From positions 1 to 27,469 of the forward strand of contig DATCIS010000009.1 in assembly GCA_036507655.1 (NCBI GenBank): a stretch of 27,469 nucleotides of DNA, written 5' to 3'. This document shows, piece by piece, positions 12,562 through 20,700 of the stretch. Below the pieces are notes generated by a model that was not told where the DNA came from, ran no database searches, and was given only the letters and a program-made list of their open reading frames with translations. How positions within the stretch are numbered: position 1 is the stretch's first letter; every line of letters starts with the position of its first letter. This stretch comes from 2-01-FULL-49-22 sp036507655 (GTDB taxonomy: Bacteria > Patescibacteriota > Saccharimonadia > Saccharimonadales > UBA10212). The translations under genes and the position numbers were made by a program.

Positions 12562-13953
12562 ATGCCCAAAGCCGTTGAGCCGCCTATCGAAACCTTTGCG
12601 CGTATTAAAGTTGTGGGAGTCGGCGGTGCCGGAGGCGCAGCCATCAACCGTATGGTAGACGCCGGCGTATCCGGCGTAGAGTTTGTATCCATTAACGCTG
12701 ATGCCCAGGCCTTGCACCATTCCAAAGCCAACGAAAAAGTCCATATCGGCCAGAAGACCACTAAGGGTCTGGGCGCCGGAGCCGACCCGGAACTAGGACG
12801 CCGCTCAGCTGAAGAATCAAAAGAAGATATTGCCCAGGCCGTAGCCGGCGCCGATATGATTTTTGTAACCTTTGGCGCTGGTGGTGGTACCGGTTCGGGT
12901 GCCGGGCCGATTGTGGCCGAGGTCGCCAAGACAGCCGGCGCGCTGGTGGTTGGCTTTGCCACCAAGCCATTTGCCTTTGAAGGCGAGAAACGCCGCCGCA
13001 ATGCCGAGGCAGCCATTGAGAAACTCAGCCACTATGTTGATACATTGATTACTATACCCAACGACAAACTGCTTCAGACGATCGATAGGCGCACACCGCT
13101 TTTAGAGGCTTTCAAAGTAGCCGACGATGTATTACGACAGGGTGTGCAGGGCATATCTGATTTAATAACTGTTCACGGCTTGGTAAACCTCGATTTTGCA
13201 GATGTTAAGACGATTATGGCCAATGCCGGCAGCTCGCTTATGGGAATCGGACGCGCCTCTGGCGAAAACCGCGCCATCGAGGCCGCCCAACAGGCGATTT
13301 CATCGCCGCTGCTAGAGATTTCCATCGACGGCGCCCGAGGCATCCTATTTAACGTTATCGGCGGTTTGGATATGTCAATGCACGAGATTAACACCGTTGC
13401 CGAAACCATCACGACGGCGGCTGATGCCGAGGCTAACATCATCTTCGGCGCCACCATTAACCCCGACCTAGAAGGCGAAATTATCGTCACCGTAGTTGCC
13501 ACTGGTTTTGACGAAGCTTATTTCACCAGCCCGGAACGCAGCGGTACCCGCGTCCAGCGCCGCATCGTCAAGCCAAAAGCCACAGGCATTGGCCAGGTTG
13601 ACGAAGAGAGTATGCAAGACCTTGATATGGAGCTTAAAGAAGAGATGGCAGTGCATGCTGAAGACTTCCATTCAGACGAAGCACCCAATATTTGGGCGCT
13701 CTCCGGCGACGGCAACACCACCGATAAGGACAAGGCTGAAGACGAGGAGAAATACGAAACACCCTCGTTTTTCCGCCGCTTCAGGCGTAAGAAAGATCAA
13801 CCTGAAGGCATGGGAACTGAGATTGAGCACGAAGAACCAGCTGATGAGGACGACTCCTCGACAAGCTCGGAGCCCGAAGACCCGATTGACAACCAGCCGG
13901 AGACTGAGGATAAAGCCGGCCCATCTGGCAAGCAGAAAAAGCCAAAGAGTTAA
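12562..13953 (+). CDS. ftsZ: Cell division protein FtsZ
   Basis: FtsZ is the tubulin-like GTPase that forms the division ring. The 463-residue protein has KVVGVGGAGGAAINRM (about 16-31), the tubulin signature GAGGGTGSGAGP (105-116), and a T7 synergy loop with NLDFADVKT near residues 213-221. The globular part ends around residue 320. A charged linker leads to YETPSFFRRFRRKK (398-411), which resembles the conserved C-terminal peptide that binds FtsA. Unusually, that peptide is not terminal: a further 52 acidic, low-complexity residues follow, ending GKQKKPKS. AAAGGAGAG before the ATG and a strong promoter (12503-12532) support the start. Its partner FtsA is encoded directly upstream. Confidence 0.97.
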   Translation: MPKAVEPPIETFARIKVVGVGGAGGAAINRMVDAGVSGVEFVSINADAQALHHSKANEKVHIGQKTTKGLGAGADPELGRRSAEESKEDIAQAVAGADMIFVTFGAGGGTGSGAGPIVAEVAKTAGALVVGFATKPFAFEGEKRRRNAEAAIEKLSHYVDTLITIPNDKLLQTIDRRTPLLEAFKVADDVLRQGVQGISDLITVHGLVNLDFADVKTIMANAGSSLMGIGRASGENRAIEAAQQAISSPLLEISIDGARGILFNVIGGLDMSMHEINTVAETITTAADAEANIIFGATINPDLEGEIIVTVVATGFDEAYFTSPERSGTRVQRRIVKPKATGIGQVDEESMQDLDMELKEEMAVHAEDFHSDEAPNIWALSGDGNTTDKDKAEDEEKYETPSFFRRFRRKKDQPEGMGTEIEHEEPADEDDSSTSSEPEDPIDNQPETEDKAGPSGKQKKPKS

Positions 13954-13991
13954 TTGGCTCAAAGCCTTGTGAAAACTACACCACAAATTTC

Positions 13992-14021
13992 TTGCATTAG
14001 CACTATGGGTGGGGGTAATAT
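13992..14021 (+). promoter_or_regulatory. Promoter of nrdR
   Basis: TTGCAT (13992-13997), an 18-nt spacer and TAATAT (14016-14021). The start point would be near 14028, just before the palindrome at 14033-14048. A degenerate box-like stretch (GCACTATGGGTGG, from 14000) lies inside the spacer. Confidence 0.5.
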
Positions 14022-14032
14022 TATGTGCACGC

Positions 14033-14048
14033 ACACCATATATGGTGA
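14033..14048. promoter_or_regulatory. Putative NrdR operator (NrdR box) at the nrdR promoter
   Basis: ACACCATATATGGTGA contains a perfect 14-bp palindrome (14034-14047) and follows the NrdR-box pattern, AT-rich core between CAC and GTG half-sites. It lies just downstream of the predicted nrdR start point, a position suited to autorepression. A related CC(A/T)6GG core occurs in the nrdJ -10 (14675-14684). Confidence 0.55.
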
Positions 14049-14055
14049 TTGTACA

Positions 14056-14130
14056 TTGACTAACAAAGAAAAACAGCCGTCCCGACAACATCGTGAAACG
14101 ATTTTGCGGGGCTTTAAATCAGGGGTATAA
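14056..14130 (+). CDS. Possible 24-aa upstream ORF in the nrdR leader
   Basis: A TTG-initiated frame (MTNKEKQPSRQHRETILRGF...) spans the degenerate hairpin at 14081-14111 and ends in TAA two bases before the nrdR ATG. It is recorded because the stop sits next to the downstream start, as with the upstream ORFs of the S1 gene and ftsA. The start codon is non-canonical, there is no ribosome-binding site, and the ORF is very short. Confidence 0.15.
   Translation: MTNKEKQPSRQHRETILRGFKSGV
14081..14111 (+). repeat. Degenerate hairpin resembling hairpin 1 of the dispersed repeat (possible copy C)
   Basis: CCCGACAACATCGTGAAACG followed by ATTTTGCGGGG resembles CCCGACAAAATGTGAACC...ATTTTGTCGG of copy B. 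The 14-nt arms pair at about 11 positions around a GAA loop. The second hairpin is missing. It lies 21 nt before the nrdR start. Confidence 0.35.
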
Positions 14131-14132
14131 CG

Positions 14133-14615
14133 ATGAGATGTGGCCAGTGTGGCTCAACAGATAACAAAGTGGTGGAATCGCGTGATGTCGCCGATGGCGA
14201 CGCGGTCCGCCGCCGCCGCGAATGTTTAACTTGCGGCTACCGTTTCACAACCTATGAACGTCTGGAACGCCCACATCTGATAGTCGTTAAGCGCGATGGC
14301 ACTCGTGAGCTATTCAGCCGCGAAAAACTGCTGGCTGGACTGCAACGGGCCGTCGAGAAAACAACCGTCACTGGTGTACAACTGGAAGATTTCGCTGCCC
14401 GCTTGGAACGCGAGCTGTATGCTCGCGGTGAGCCAGAAATCAGCTCCACCGGCATCGGCGAACTGGTGATGACCGAGCTACCCAAGCTCAACGAGGTGGC
14501 ATATGTGCGATTTGCCAGCGTTTACCGCAGCTTCCGTGACATATCAGGCTTTGAGCGTGAGCTTAGCCGCATCCGCAAAGCTAAAAAACCCAGAACTCCA
14601 GGCTCCAAAAGCTAG
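14133..14615 (+). CDS. nrdR: Transcriptional repressor NrdR
   Basis: NrdR senses dATP/ATP and represses ribonucleotide reductase genes. The 160-residue protein has the N-terminal zinc ribbon with C3, C6, C31 and C34 (RRRRECLTCGYRFTTYE is a family hallmark), followed by an ATP-cone domain at about residues 49-139 (VVKRDGTRELFSREKLLAGL...AYVRFASVYRSF). Length is typical of the family (about 150). AGGGGT precedes the ATG. The gene lies directly upstream of the reductase it would control. A palindromic NrdR-box-like site is in its own promoter and a related site overlaps the reductase -10, consistent with joint negative control. Confidence 0.97.
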   Translation: MRCGQCGSTDNKVVESRDVADGDAVRRRRECLTCGYRFTTYERLERPHLIVVKRDGTRELFSREKLLAGLQRAVEKTTVTGVQLEDFAARLERELYARGEPEISSTGIGELVMTELPKLNEVAYVRFASVYRSFRDISGFERELSRIRKAKKPRTPGSKS

Positions 14616-14653
14616 AATTACCACTGATTTAGGCCAGAAAGACAGCTAACATG

Positions 14654-14682
14654 TTGCTTTAGGTGCTTTATTTACCTATATT
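14654..14682 (+). promoter_or_regulatory. Promoter of the ribonucleotide reductase gene with overlapping candidate NrdR site
   Basis: TTGCTT (14654-14659), a 17-nt spacer and TATATT (14677-14682). The -10 is embedded in CCTATATTGG (14675-14684), which shares the CC(A/T)6GG core with CCATATATGG at the nrdR promoter, so a bound repressor would cover the -10. Confidence 0.55.
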
Positions 14683-14692
14683 GGAAGCATCT

Positions 14693-14752
14693 AGAGGAGC
14701 ACAGGGTGGTGTAAGTTTTGAGAGGCTTAATCAAACACCTCCGGCTAGCTCT
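14693..14752 (+). other. Predicted long hairpin in the nrdJ 5' leader
   Basis: Three stacked helices can form: AGAG/CTCT plus AGC/GCT (14693-14700 with 14744-14752), GGTGGTGT/ACACCTCC (14705-14712 with 14735-14742, 7 of 8 pairs) and TAAG/CTTA inside. It starts a few nt after the predicted transcription start, and an unstructured A-rich stretch with the Shine-Dalgarno follows. No cobalamin-riboswitch B12 box was found. A regulatory role is possible but unproven. Confidence 0.35.
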
Positions 14753-14796
14753 AAACAAAAACCTTAAACAACAACTAAAAGGAGAGGGGTCCTAAA

Positions 14797-17664
14797 ATGG
14801 CGCAAGCTACCAAACTAACTCTTAAGAGACTCTTTACAAAGCCCAAAACCAAGGCTTACGAGTCTATAGCGTGGGTCAAACGCGACTCACAAATTAGCAA
14901 TCCGATCAGCCGTAAGGCCGTGTTTGAGCAAAAAGGCGTGGAATTTCCCGAAGGCTGGAGCTTGAATGCTATCAATATCGTGGCGCAGAAGTATTTTAGC
15001 GGTACCCCAGGCACGAAAGAGCGCGAGAGCTCACTTAAGCACCTAATCGACAGGGTAGTTGACACCGTTACTCGCAGCGGAGTCCAGGAAGGCTATTTTG
15101 CTGGTGAGGCCGAGGCCGAGGACTTCCGTGAGGATTTAAAGTACGTCTTAGCCACCCAGCGGGCGGCCTTTAATTCGCCGGTGTGGTTTAACATCGGCGC
15201 ACCTGATCGCGCCCAGCAAGCCAGCGCCTGCTTCATCTTGGCAGTCGAGGACACCATGCCGGCGATTCTGAACTGGTATGCCGAAGAAGGCATGATTTTC
15301 AAGGGCGGCTCTGGTTCAGGCATCAATGTCAGCTCACTGCGCAGCTCACTCGAATCGCTCGGAAAGAGTGCCGGTACGGCTTCCGGGCCGCTTTCTTTCA
15401 TGCGTGGAGCCGATGCTTCAGCCGGGGCTATCAAAAGCGGCGGCAAGACCCGCCGGGCAGCCAAGATGGTGATTATGAATGTTGGCCACCCAGACGTCGA
15501 AGATTTTATCTGGTGTAAAGCTATCGAAGAACGCAAGCAGCGGGTACTGGCCGAAGCCGGCTATGACATGGACATAGACGGTAAGGATAGCTACTCGGTC
15601 CAATATCAGAACGCCAACAACTCGGTACGTGTCACAGACGAATTCATGCAAGCGGTGGAAAATGATGAAGATTGGAATCTGAAGGCTGTCACCACCGGCA
15701 AAACCCTTAAAAGAGCTAAGGCTAAAGACGTTTTCCGCCAAATTGCCGAAGCGGCTTGGGAATGCGCCGATCCCGGCATGCAGTTCGATACCACTGTTAA
15801 TCGCTGGCACACAACGCCCAAAGCCGGGCGCATCAACGCCTCTAACCCCTGCAGCGAGTACATGCACCTGGACAACTCGGCCTGTAATCTGGCCAGTATC
15901 AACCTACTGAAGTTTCTAAAAGATGATGGCAGTTTCGATATAGGGGCCTTCAAGCACACCATTGAGCTGGTATTTACGGCCCAGGAGGTTCTGGTTGGCT
16001 ACTCCGAGTACCCGACCGAGAAGATCAGCAAAACCGCCCGGGCCTATCGGCAGCTGGGAATCGGCTATGCTAATCTAGGAGCCTTACTAATGGCGCAAGG
16101 CCTGCCATATGATTCTGACGAAGGCCGCGCCCAAGCCGCAGCTATTACGGCGCTGATGACCGGCCACGCATACGCCACCAGTGCTAAAATCGCCCGCCAG
16201 GTCGGCCCGTTTGCCGGCTATGGCAAGGACCGCGAAGGTATGAATAAAGTTTTGGGTATGCACCGCGACGCAGTTAAGCAGATTGACCCAGCTTTGGTTT
16301 CTGAAGAACTTTTGAGTGCGGCCGCCAGTTCGTGGGACGAGGCGGTGGAGCTGGCCGAACTTTATGGCGTACGCAACAGCCAGGCCTCACTTCTGGCACC
16401 GACCGGCACCATTGGCCTGATGATGGACTGCGATACTACCGGCATCGAGCCGGATTTGGGCTTGGTTAAGGTCAAAAAATTGGTCGGCGGCGGCACTATG
16501 AGCATCGTTAACCAAACTGTTCCGCGGGCGCTTAAAGCCCTGGGCTATAACCCATCGCAGATAGACGACATTGTCAACTACATTGATGTAGAAAAGACTA
16601 TAGTTGGCTCCCCACACCTTAAAAACGACCATTTGCCGGTTTTTGCCTGTAGTATGGGTGACAACGCTATCCACTACCGAGGCCACGTCAAAATGATGGC
16701 TGCGGTCCAGCCATTCCTGTCCGGGGCGATTTCTAAGACCATCAACATGCCGGCTGAAGTAACGATTGAGGATGTTGAGCAGCTGCATATGGATTCGTGG
16801 AAAATGGGACTCAAAGCAGTGGCAATTTATCGCGACAATTCCAAGGTTGCCCAACCATTAAGTATGGCCAAGAAAGATGGCGGCCAGAAAGAATCAACGG
16901 TCCAGCCAGCGGCTGCTATGGCGGTCAAGCTAGACGGCGCGCTGAAGGCTTTTGGACAGCGCGATGAACTGCCCCGGGTGCGCAATTCCAAGACTTTCAA
17001 GTTCACACTGGCCGGCACGCGCGGCTATTTCATAGCCGGCGAATATGATGATGGCCGGCCCGGCGAGCTCTTCGTCAGCATTGCCAAGCAGGGCTCGACG
17101 CTACGGGGGGTCATGGACGCCTTCGCGGTATCTGTCAGCCACGGCCTGCAATACGGTGTGCCGCTCAAAAAACTGATCCGCAGCTTCACCCATACCAGCT
17201 TCGCACCGTCCGGTATTACCGACGACCCGGATATCCGCACCGCCAGCTCGCTTATTGACTACATCTTCCGACGCTTGGGCAAGACTTATCTTAGCTTTGA
17301 CGACCAGCTGGAAGTTGGGTTGGCCCACATCGATGAAATGCCTCAGGGGCAAACCAGCTTACTAACACCTAGCGAAGAGCTCTTACCCGAGACACCTACC
17401 GAACAAGCTATGGAGACTTTAGCCGAAGCTGAAGCCGCTATAACCGAGGCTATTACGACGATTGCCGCCAGCACCGCCGATTTATCGAGCGTTACTACTG
17501 AGCCAATAGCTACCAAGAAAGAGCCCGAAGAAGTCGCTCCCCAGAAATCAGCCGCCGCCTACGACAGCGCCGCGCCGCTGTGTTACAACTGCGGCAACCA
17601 GACGATGCGCGCTGGCAGCTGCTACGTCTGCACCGCCTGCGGTTCAACCACCGGTTGTAGCTAA
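14797..17664 (+). CDS. nrdJ: Class II (adenosylcobalamin-dependent) ribonucleoside reductase
   Basis: The 955-residue enzyme reduces ribonucleotides to deoxyribonucleotides for DNA synthesis. The ten-stranded barrel is recognisable: FNSPVWFNIG, redox cysteine C145 (ASACFILAVEDTM), GGSGSGINVSSLRS, and NPCSE (350-354) with the thiyl-radical C352 and E354. The second redox cysteine is C363 (SACNLASINL), and APTGTIGLMMDCDTTGIEP follows. The C-terminus ends in a Cys-rich tail (CYNCGNQTMRAGSCYVC...CGSTTGCS), as in the large NrdJ reductases, which regenerates the active-site disulfide or binds zinc. No radical-generating small subunit (NrdB) or activase is adjacent, which agrees with class II. The name implies a need for cobalamin, probably scavenged. 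AGGAGAGGGG precedes the ATG. nrdR lies upstream. Confidence 0.93.
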   Translation: MAQATKLTLKRLFTKPKTKAYESIAWVKRDSQISNPISRKAVFEQKGVEFPEGWSLNAINIVAQKYFSGTPGTKERESSLKHLIDRVVDTVTRSGVQEGYFAGEAEAEDFREDLKYVLATQRAAFNSPVWFNIGAPDRAQQASACFILAVEDTMPAILNWYAEEGMIFKGGSGSGINVSSLRSSLESLGKSAGTASGPLSFMRGADASAGAIKSGGKTRRAAKMVIMNVGHPDVEDFIWCKAIEERKQRVLAEAGYDMDIDGKDSYSVQYQNANNSVRVTDEFMQAVENDEDWNLKAVTTGKTLKRAKAKDVFRQIAEAAWECADPGMQFDTTVNRWHTTPKAGRINASNPCSEYMHLDNSACNLASINLLKFLKDDGSFDIGAFKHTIELVFTAQEVLVGYSEYPTEKISKTARAYRQLGIGYANLGALLMAQGLPYDSDEGRAQAAAITALMTGHAYATSAKIARQVGPFAGYGKDREGMNKVLGMHRDAVKQIDPALVSEELLSAAASSWDEAVELAELYGVRNSQASLLAPTGTIGLMMDCDTTGIEPDLGLVKVKKLVGGGTMSIVNQTVPRALKALGYNPSQIDDIVNYIDVEKTIVGSPHLKNDHLPVFACSMGDNAIHYRGHVKMMAAVQPFLSGAISKTINMPAEVTIEDVEQLHMDSWKMGLKAVAIYRDNSKVAQPLSMAKKDGGQKESTVQPAAAMAVKLDGALKAFGQRDELPRVRNSKTFKFTLAGTRGYFIAGEYDDGRPGELFVSIAKQGSTLRGVMDAFAVSVSHGLQYGVPLKKLIRSFTHTSFAPSGITDDPDIRTASSLIDYIFRRLGKTYLSFDDQLEVGLAHIDEMPQGQTSLLTPSEELLPETPTEQAMETLAEAEAAITEAITTIAASTADLSSVTTEPIATKKEPEEVAPQKSAAAYDSAAPLCYNCGNQTMRAGSCYVCTACGSTTGCS

Positions 17665-17706
17665 TCACAAAAGCTCTGATAGACTTAGGGTTCAACAAGC
17701 TAGAGC

Positions 17707-17734
17707 TTGACTTGGTATTAACTTTTCTTAATAC
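17707..17734 (+). promoter_or_regulatory. Promoter of the large secreted glycosidase gene
   Basis: TTGACT (17707-17712), a 16-nt spacer and TAATAC (17729-17734). The leader would be about 40 nt. The ATG at 17781 lacks a clear Shine-Dalgarno. Confidence 0.45.
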
Positions 17735-17780
17735 TTATGTTTAGTGTTAATTTAGACAATACATCAGTCTAGAAACAAAC

Positions 17781-20700
17781 ATGCAAAACGCCGTCCAAAC
17801 GATAATTGGAGGAAGGACTCTACCTAAGCGCCCGGCCTTCTCAAAAAGTGTTCTAGTTGCTTTTGGAGCAGTTTTTGCGGTCGCTGGAGTCGTACTTTTG
17901 ATTCGCAGCTTTGCGGCCGCCGCGCCGGTAGGCTACTGGCAATTTAATGAGGGTAGCGGTACTACAGCAGCGGACTCATCGAGCAGTGGCTATAACGGCA
18001 CGTTATTAAATGGCCCAACTTGGGTAAGCGGCAAGATCGGCAGTGGAGCGCTGAACTTTGACGGAGTGGATGACAGGGTAGAAATGGGCGATGTGCTCGA
18101 TGCCGGAACGGATAATTTGAGCGTCAGCGTTTGGGTTAAACCAACCAGCAGCGCCGGTGGCCGAAAAGTGATTGAAAAAGCTGGCTCCGCTAACTACGCC
18201 CTTGAAGATATTGGCAGTAATAATTACCGCTTCAGGATTTCCGACGGCACAAACAGCCAGGCGCCGCAATTCTTTGTTAACCTAAGCGATGGGCAATGGC
18301 ATCACGTTGTAGTTGTCCTTGATCGAGTCAATAACGTCGTTGCCAAGTTTTATGTCGACGGATTGGAAGAACCGTGTAGCGGTGGTTGCGGTAACAATTT
18401 AAAAAGCATCGGCGACCTACAAAGCACTAACAGCTTTAACGTCGGCACAGACTGGCAGGGCGGGATTGATGATTTGCGTGTTTATCGCCAGGCCTTGAAC
18501 TTGAGCGATATTCAGGCGCTCTATGCTCTTGGGGGTACGCCCGCAGCATCAATTACACCGATCGTTGACGACCACAGCATAACAATGATGTCCAGAAGTC
18601 TCGACATTGGCGGCCAGGCTGGTTGGGGATTTTATAATGGCGGCGACGCACCAGAAGGCGCCTACCTTGGGTGGCTAACGACCAACGATAGCCTTGACGC
18701 TGTCGTGCATCTGCCAAAGATGATTGATCCGGGCCGATACTATCTGTTCTTTAAAGGCATAAGTTATGACACACCGCTCAATGTTTCAGCATCATTTGGT
18801 GCCAGCACATCTACGGCAACTGTGACCAACGACAGAGACGAGAATAAATATTGGACAACCCGCTCAACGCTGGATATCTTTCTACCGACGGATACAATAA
18901 CGCTTAAAATTGAAAAAACGCAGAATTTTGCCGCTACTCAGAAGTATCTCTTCAGGGGCCTATATTTGACCTCTGACTCTAACGAGACAGTTACTCGTGA
19001 TGATATAGCCGTCGATCTCAATTACCCGACGCAGATGGATGAAAGCCCGCCAACGCCTGGAAACTACATTTATGATGGCAGTTTTGAAACCGGTATACAT
19101 GCCAGTTGGGGCTTTGCTGCCAATAAAGCCACACCGATTTATAACAGTTGGGATGCAACCCAGGCGCACAGTGGAACCGCTAGTTTTAAAATGTCTCTTG
19201 ATACCAGTAGTAATTTTTATGGTAGTACATCTGGGCCAATAACCAGTCTGTACAGACTAAAACCCAATAAACGCTACACAGTATCTGCTTGGGTAAAAAC
19301 CTCTGGCGAAACGACCGCTGTCAGTATAGGCCTATACAACCCGTTCATACCACCATCTGGCTATGGCTACCAGCCGCGGCATGCCTTTGCCAATTCTGTA
19401 ACCGCAAACGGTAATTGGCAGCGGGTTACTGCTACCGGTTATGCTCTAAAATATCCTACGAGCGATTATCGGATTTATATAAATGCAAATTCGGTAAGCA
19501 ACGCCAATTTATGGATTGACGACGTTCAGCTTGAGGAAGGTAGCCTAACCGATTTTGCTTCGGCCAGCCCGCTGGAAGCCGGCCTGCAATCTTCAATGAC
19601 GTCACACCTTTATTATGAAGATGAGCCTTTGAATGCCGATCTTCGTGTTAGAAATCATTCTGCTAGCTCAAGTAACGGAGTGCTAAATTACGAAATTTAC
19701 GATTTTATGAACCGGCTGGTAAAGAACGGCACAGTCAATGTTTCAGCCGCCGCGCAATCAACAACCAACGTGCCCTTTAGTCTTTTCACTGGCAAGAGTG
19801 GTGCTTTCCGGCTGGTTTACTGGATAAACGACCAGTCCGACCGCCTGGCTCAGGAATTTGTTTATTCAATAATACCGCGGCCAAGTAGCGGCTCAGCCGA
19901 AGCATCTTATATAGGAATCCACCCCAACTACCTGACTGACCAGCTCACTGTTCTAAAGAAGATGGGCATTAATTGGGCCAGAGTACTTAGCCCATCGGCG
20001 TTTTTCCGCTGGAGCGTGGTTGAGCCAGTTGACGACCAAATAACCTGGTACGATGCCGAGATGCAACGGGCCGCTGCCGCCGGCATCCAGACGATGGGTA
20101 CCATCGGCACCAACAACTTCTGGCCGGCATGGGCCGACAACGGAGGGTTGCCGAACCTTGATGAATGGCAGGAATTTGTCGGGCAGATTACCGCGCACTA
20201 TAAGCCCTGGGTCAAATACTGGGAGATATGGAACGAGCCGAATAGCGTATTCAGCGCTGATTTCTACGCCCAAATGCTAAAGAGAGCGGCCGACGCCATT
20301 GAAGCTAATGATCCCGATGCCAAAATCGTTGGTATGGGTGGTACTTCGCTCAGTTTCATGAATTCGGTGATTGCTAGTCTGCAAAACCAGTACCCTACAT
20401 GGGATTGGCGGGCGCATTTAGATGTACTCTCGACACACGATTATCCAGGTGGTACTGCCCCGGAACCGTTCAAAAGCGGCATAATCGACCAATACAGCGT
20501 TCCGGTCTGGAACACCGAAACTGGAGCTTGGGACAAGGGTTTTTACCTGGGGCCAGAGTCTGATTTCTTAGCTCCCGGGAAAAGCCTGTGGCCAAATAGC
20601 GATGCCCAGCGCTACTATCACGGTGCAATCGGTGCACCACAGAACGTGATAGATAATTTTGTGCGCACCATTGGTAGTGGTCAAACCAAGTATTTCTACT

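Noticed and set aside
13672..14091. Minus-strand ORF of 139 codons over the ftsZ 3' end
   Set aside because: Hydrophobic look arises from the complement of the acidic FtsZ tail; it also covers the nrdR promoter.
14683..14796. Adenosylcobalamin riboswitch upstream of nrdJ
   Set aside because: The leader is structured but has no B12 box and is too short for the known class.
16387..16854. Minus-strand ORF of 155 codons opposite nrdJ
   Set aside because: Lies wholly inside the reductase with conserved sense-strand motifs; no family features.
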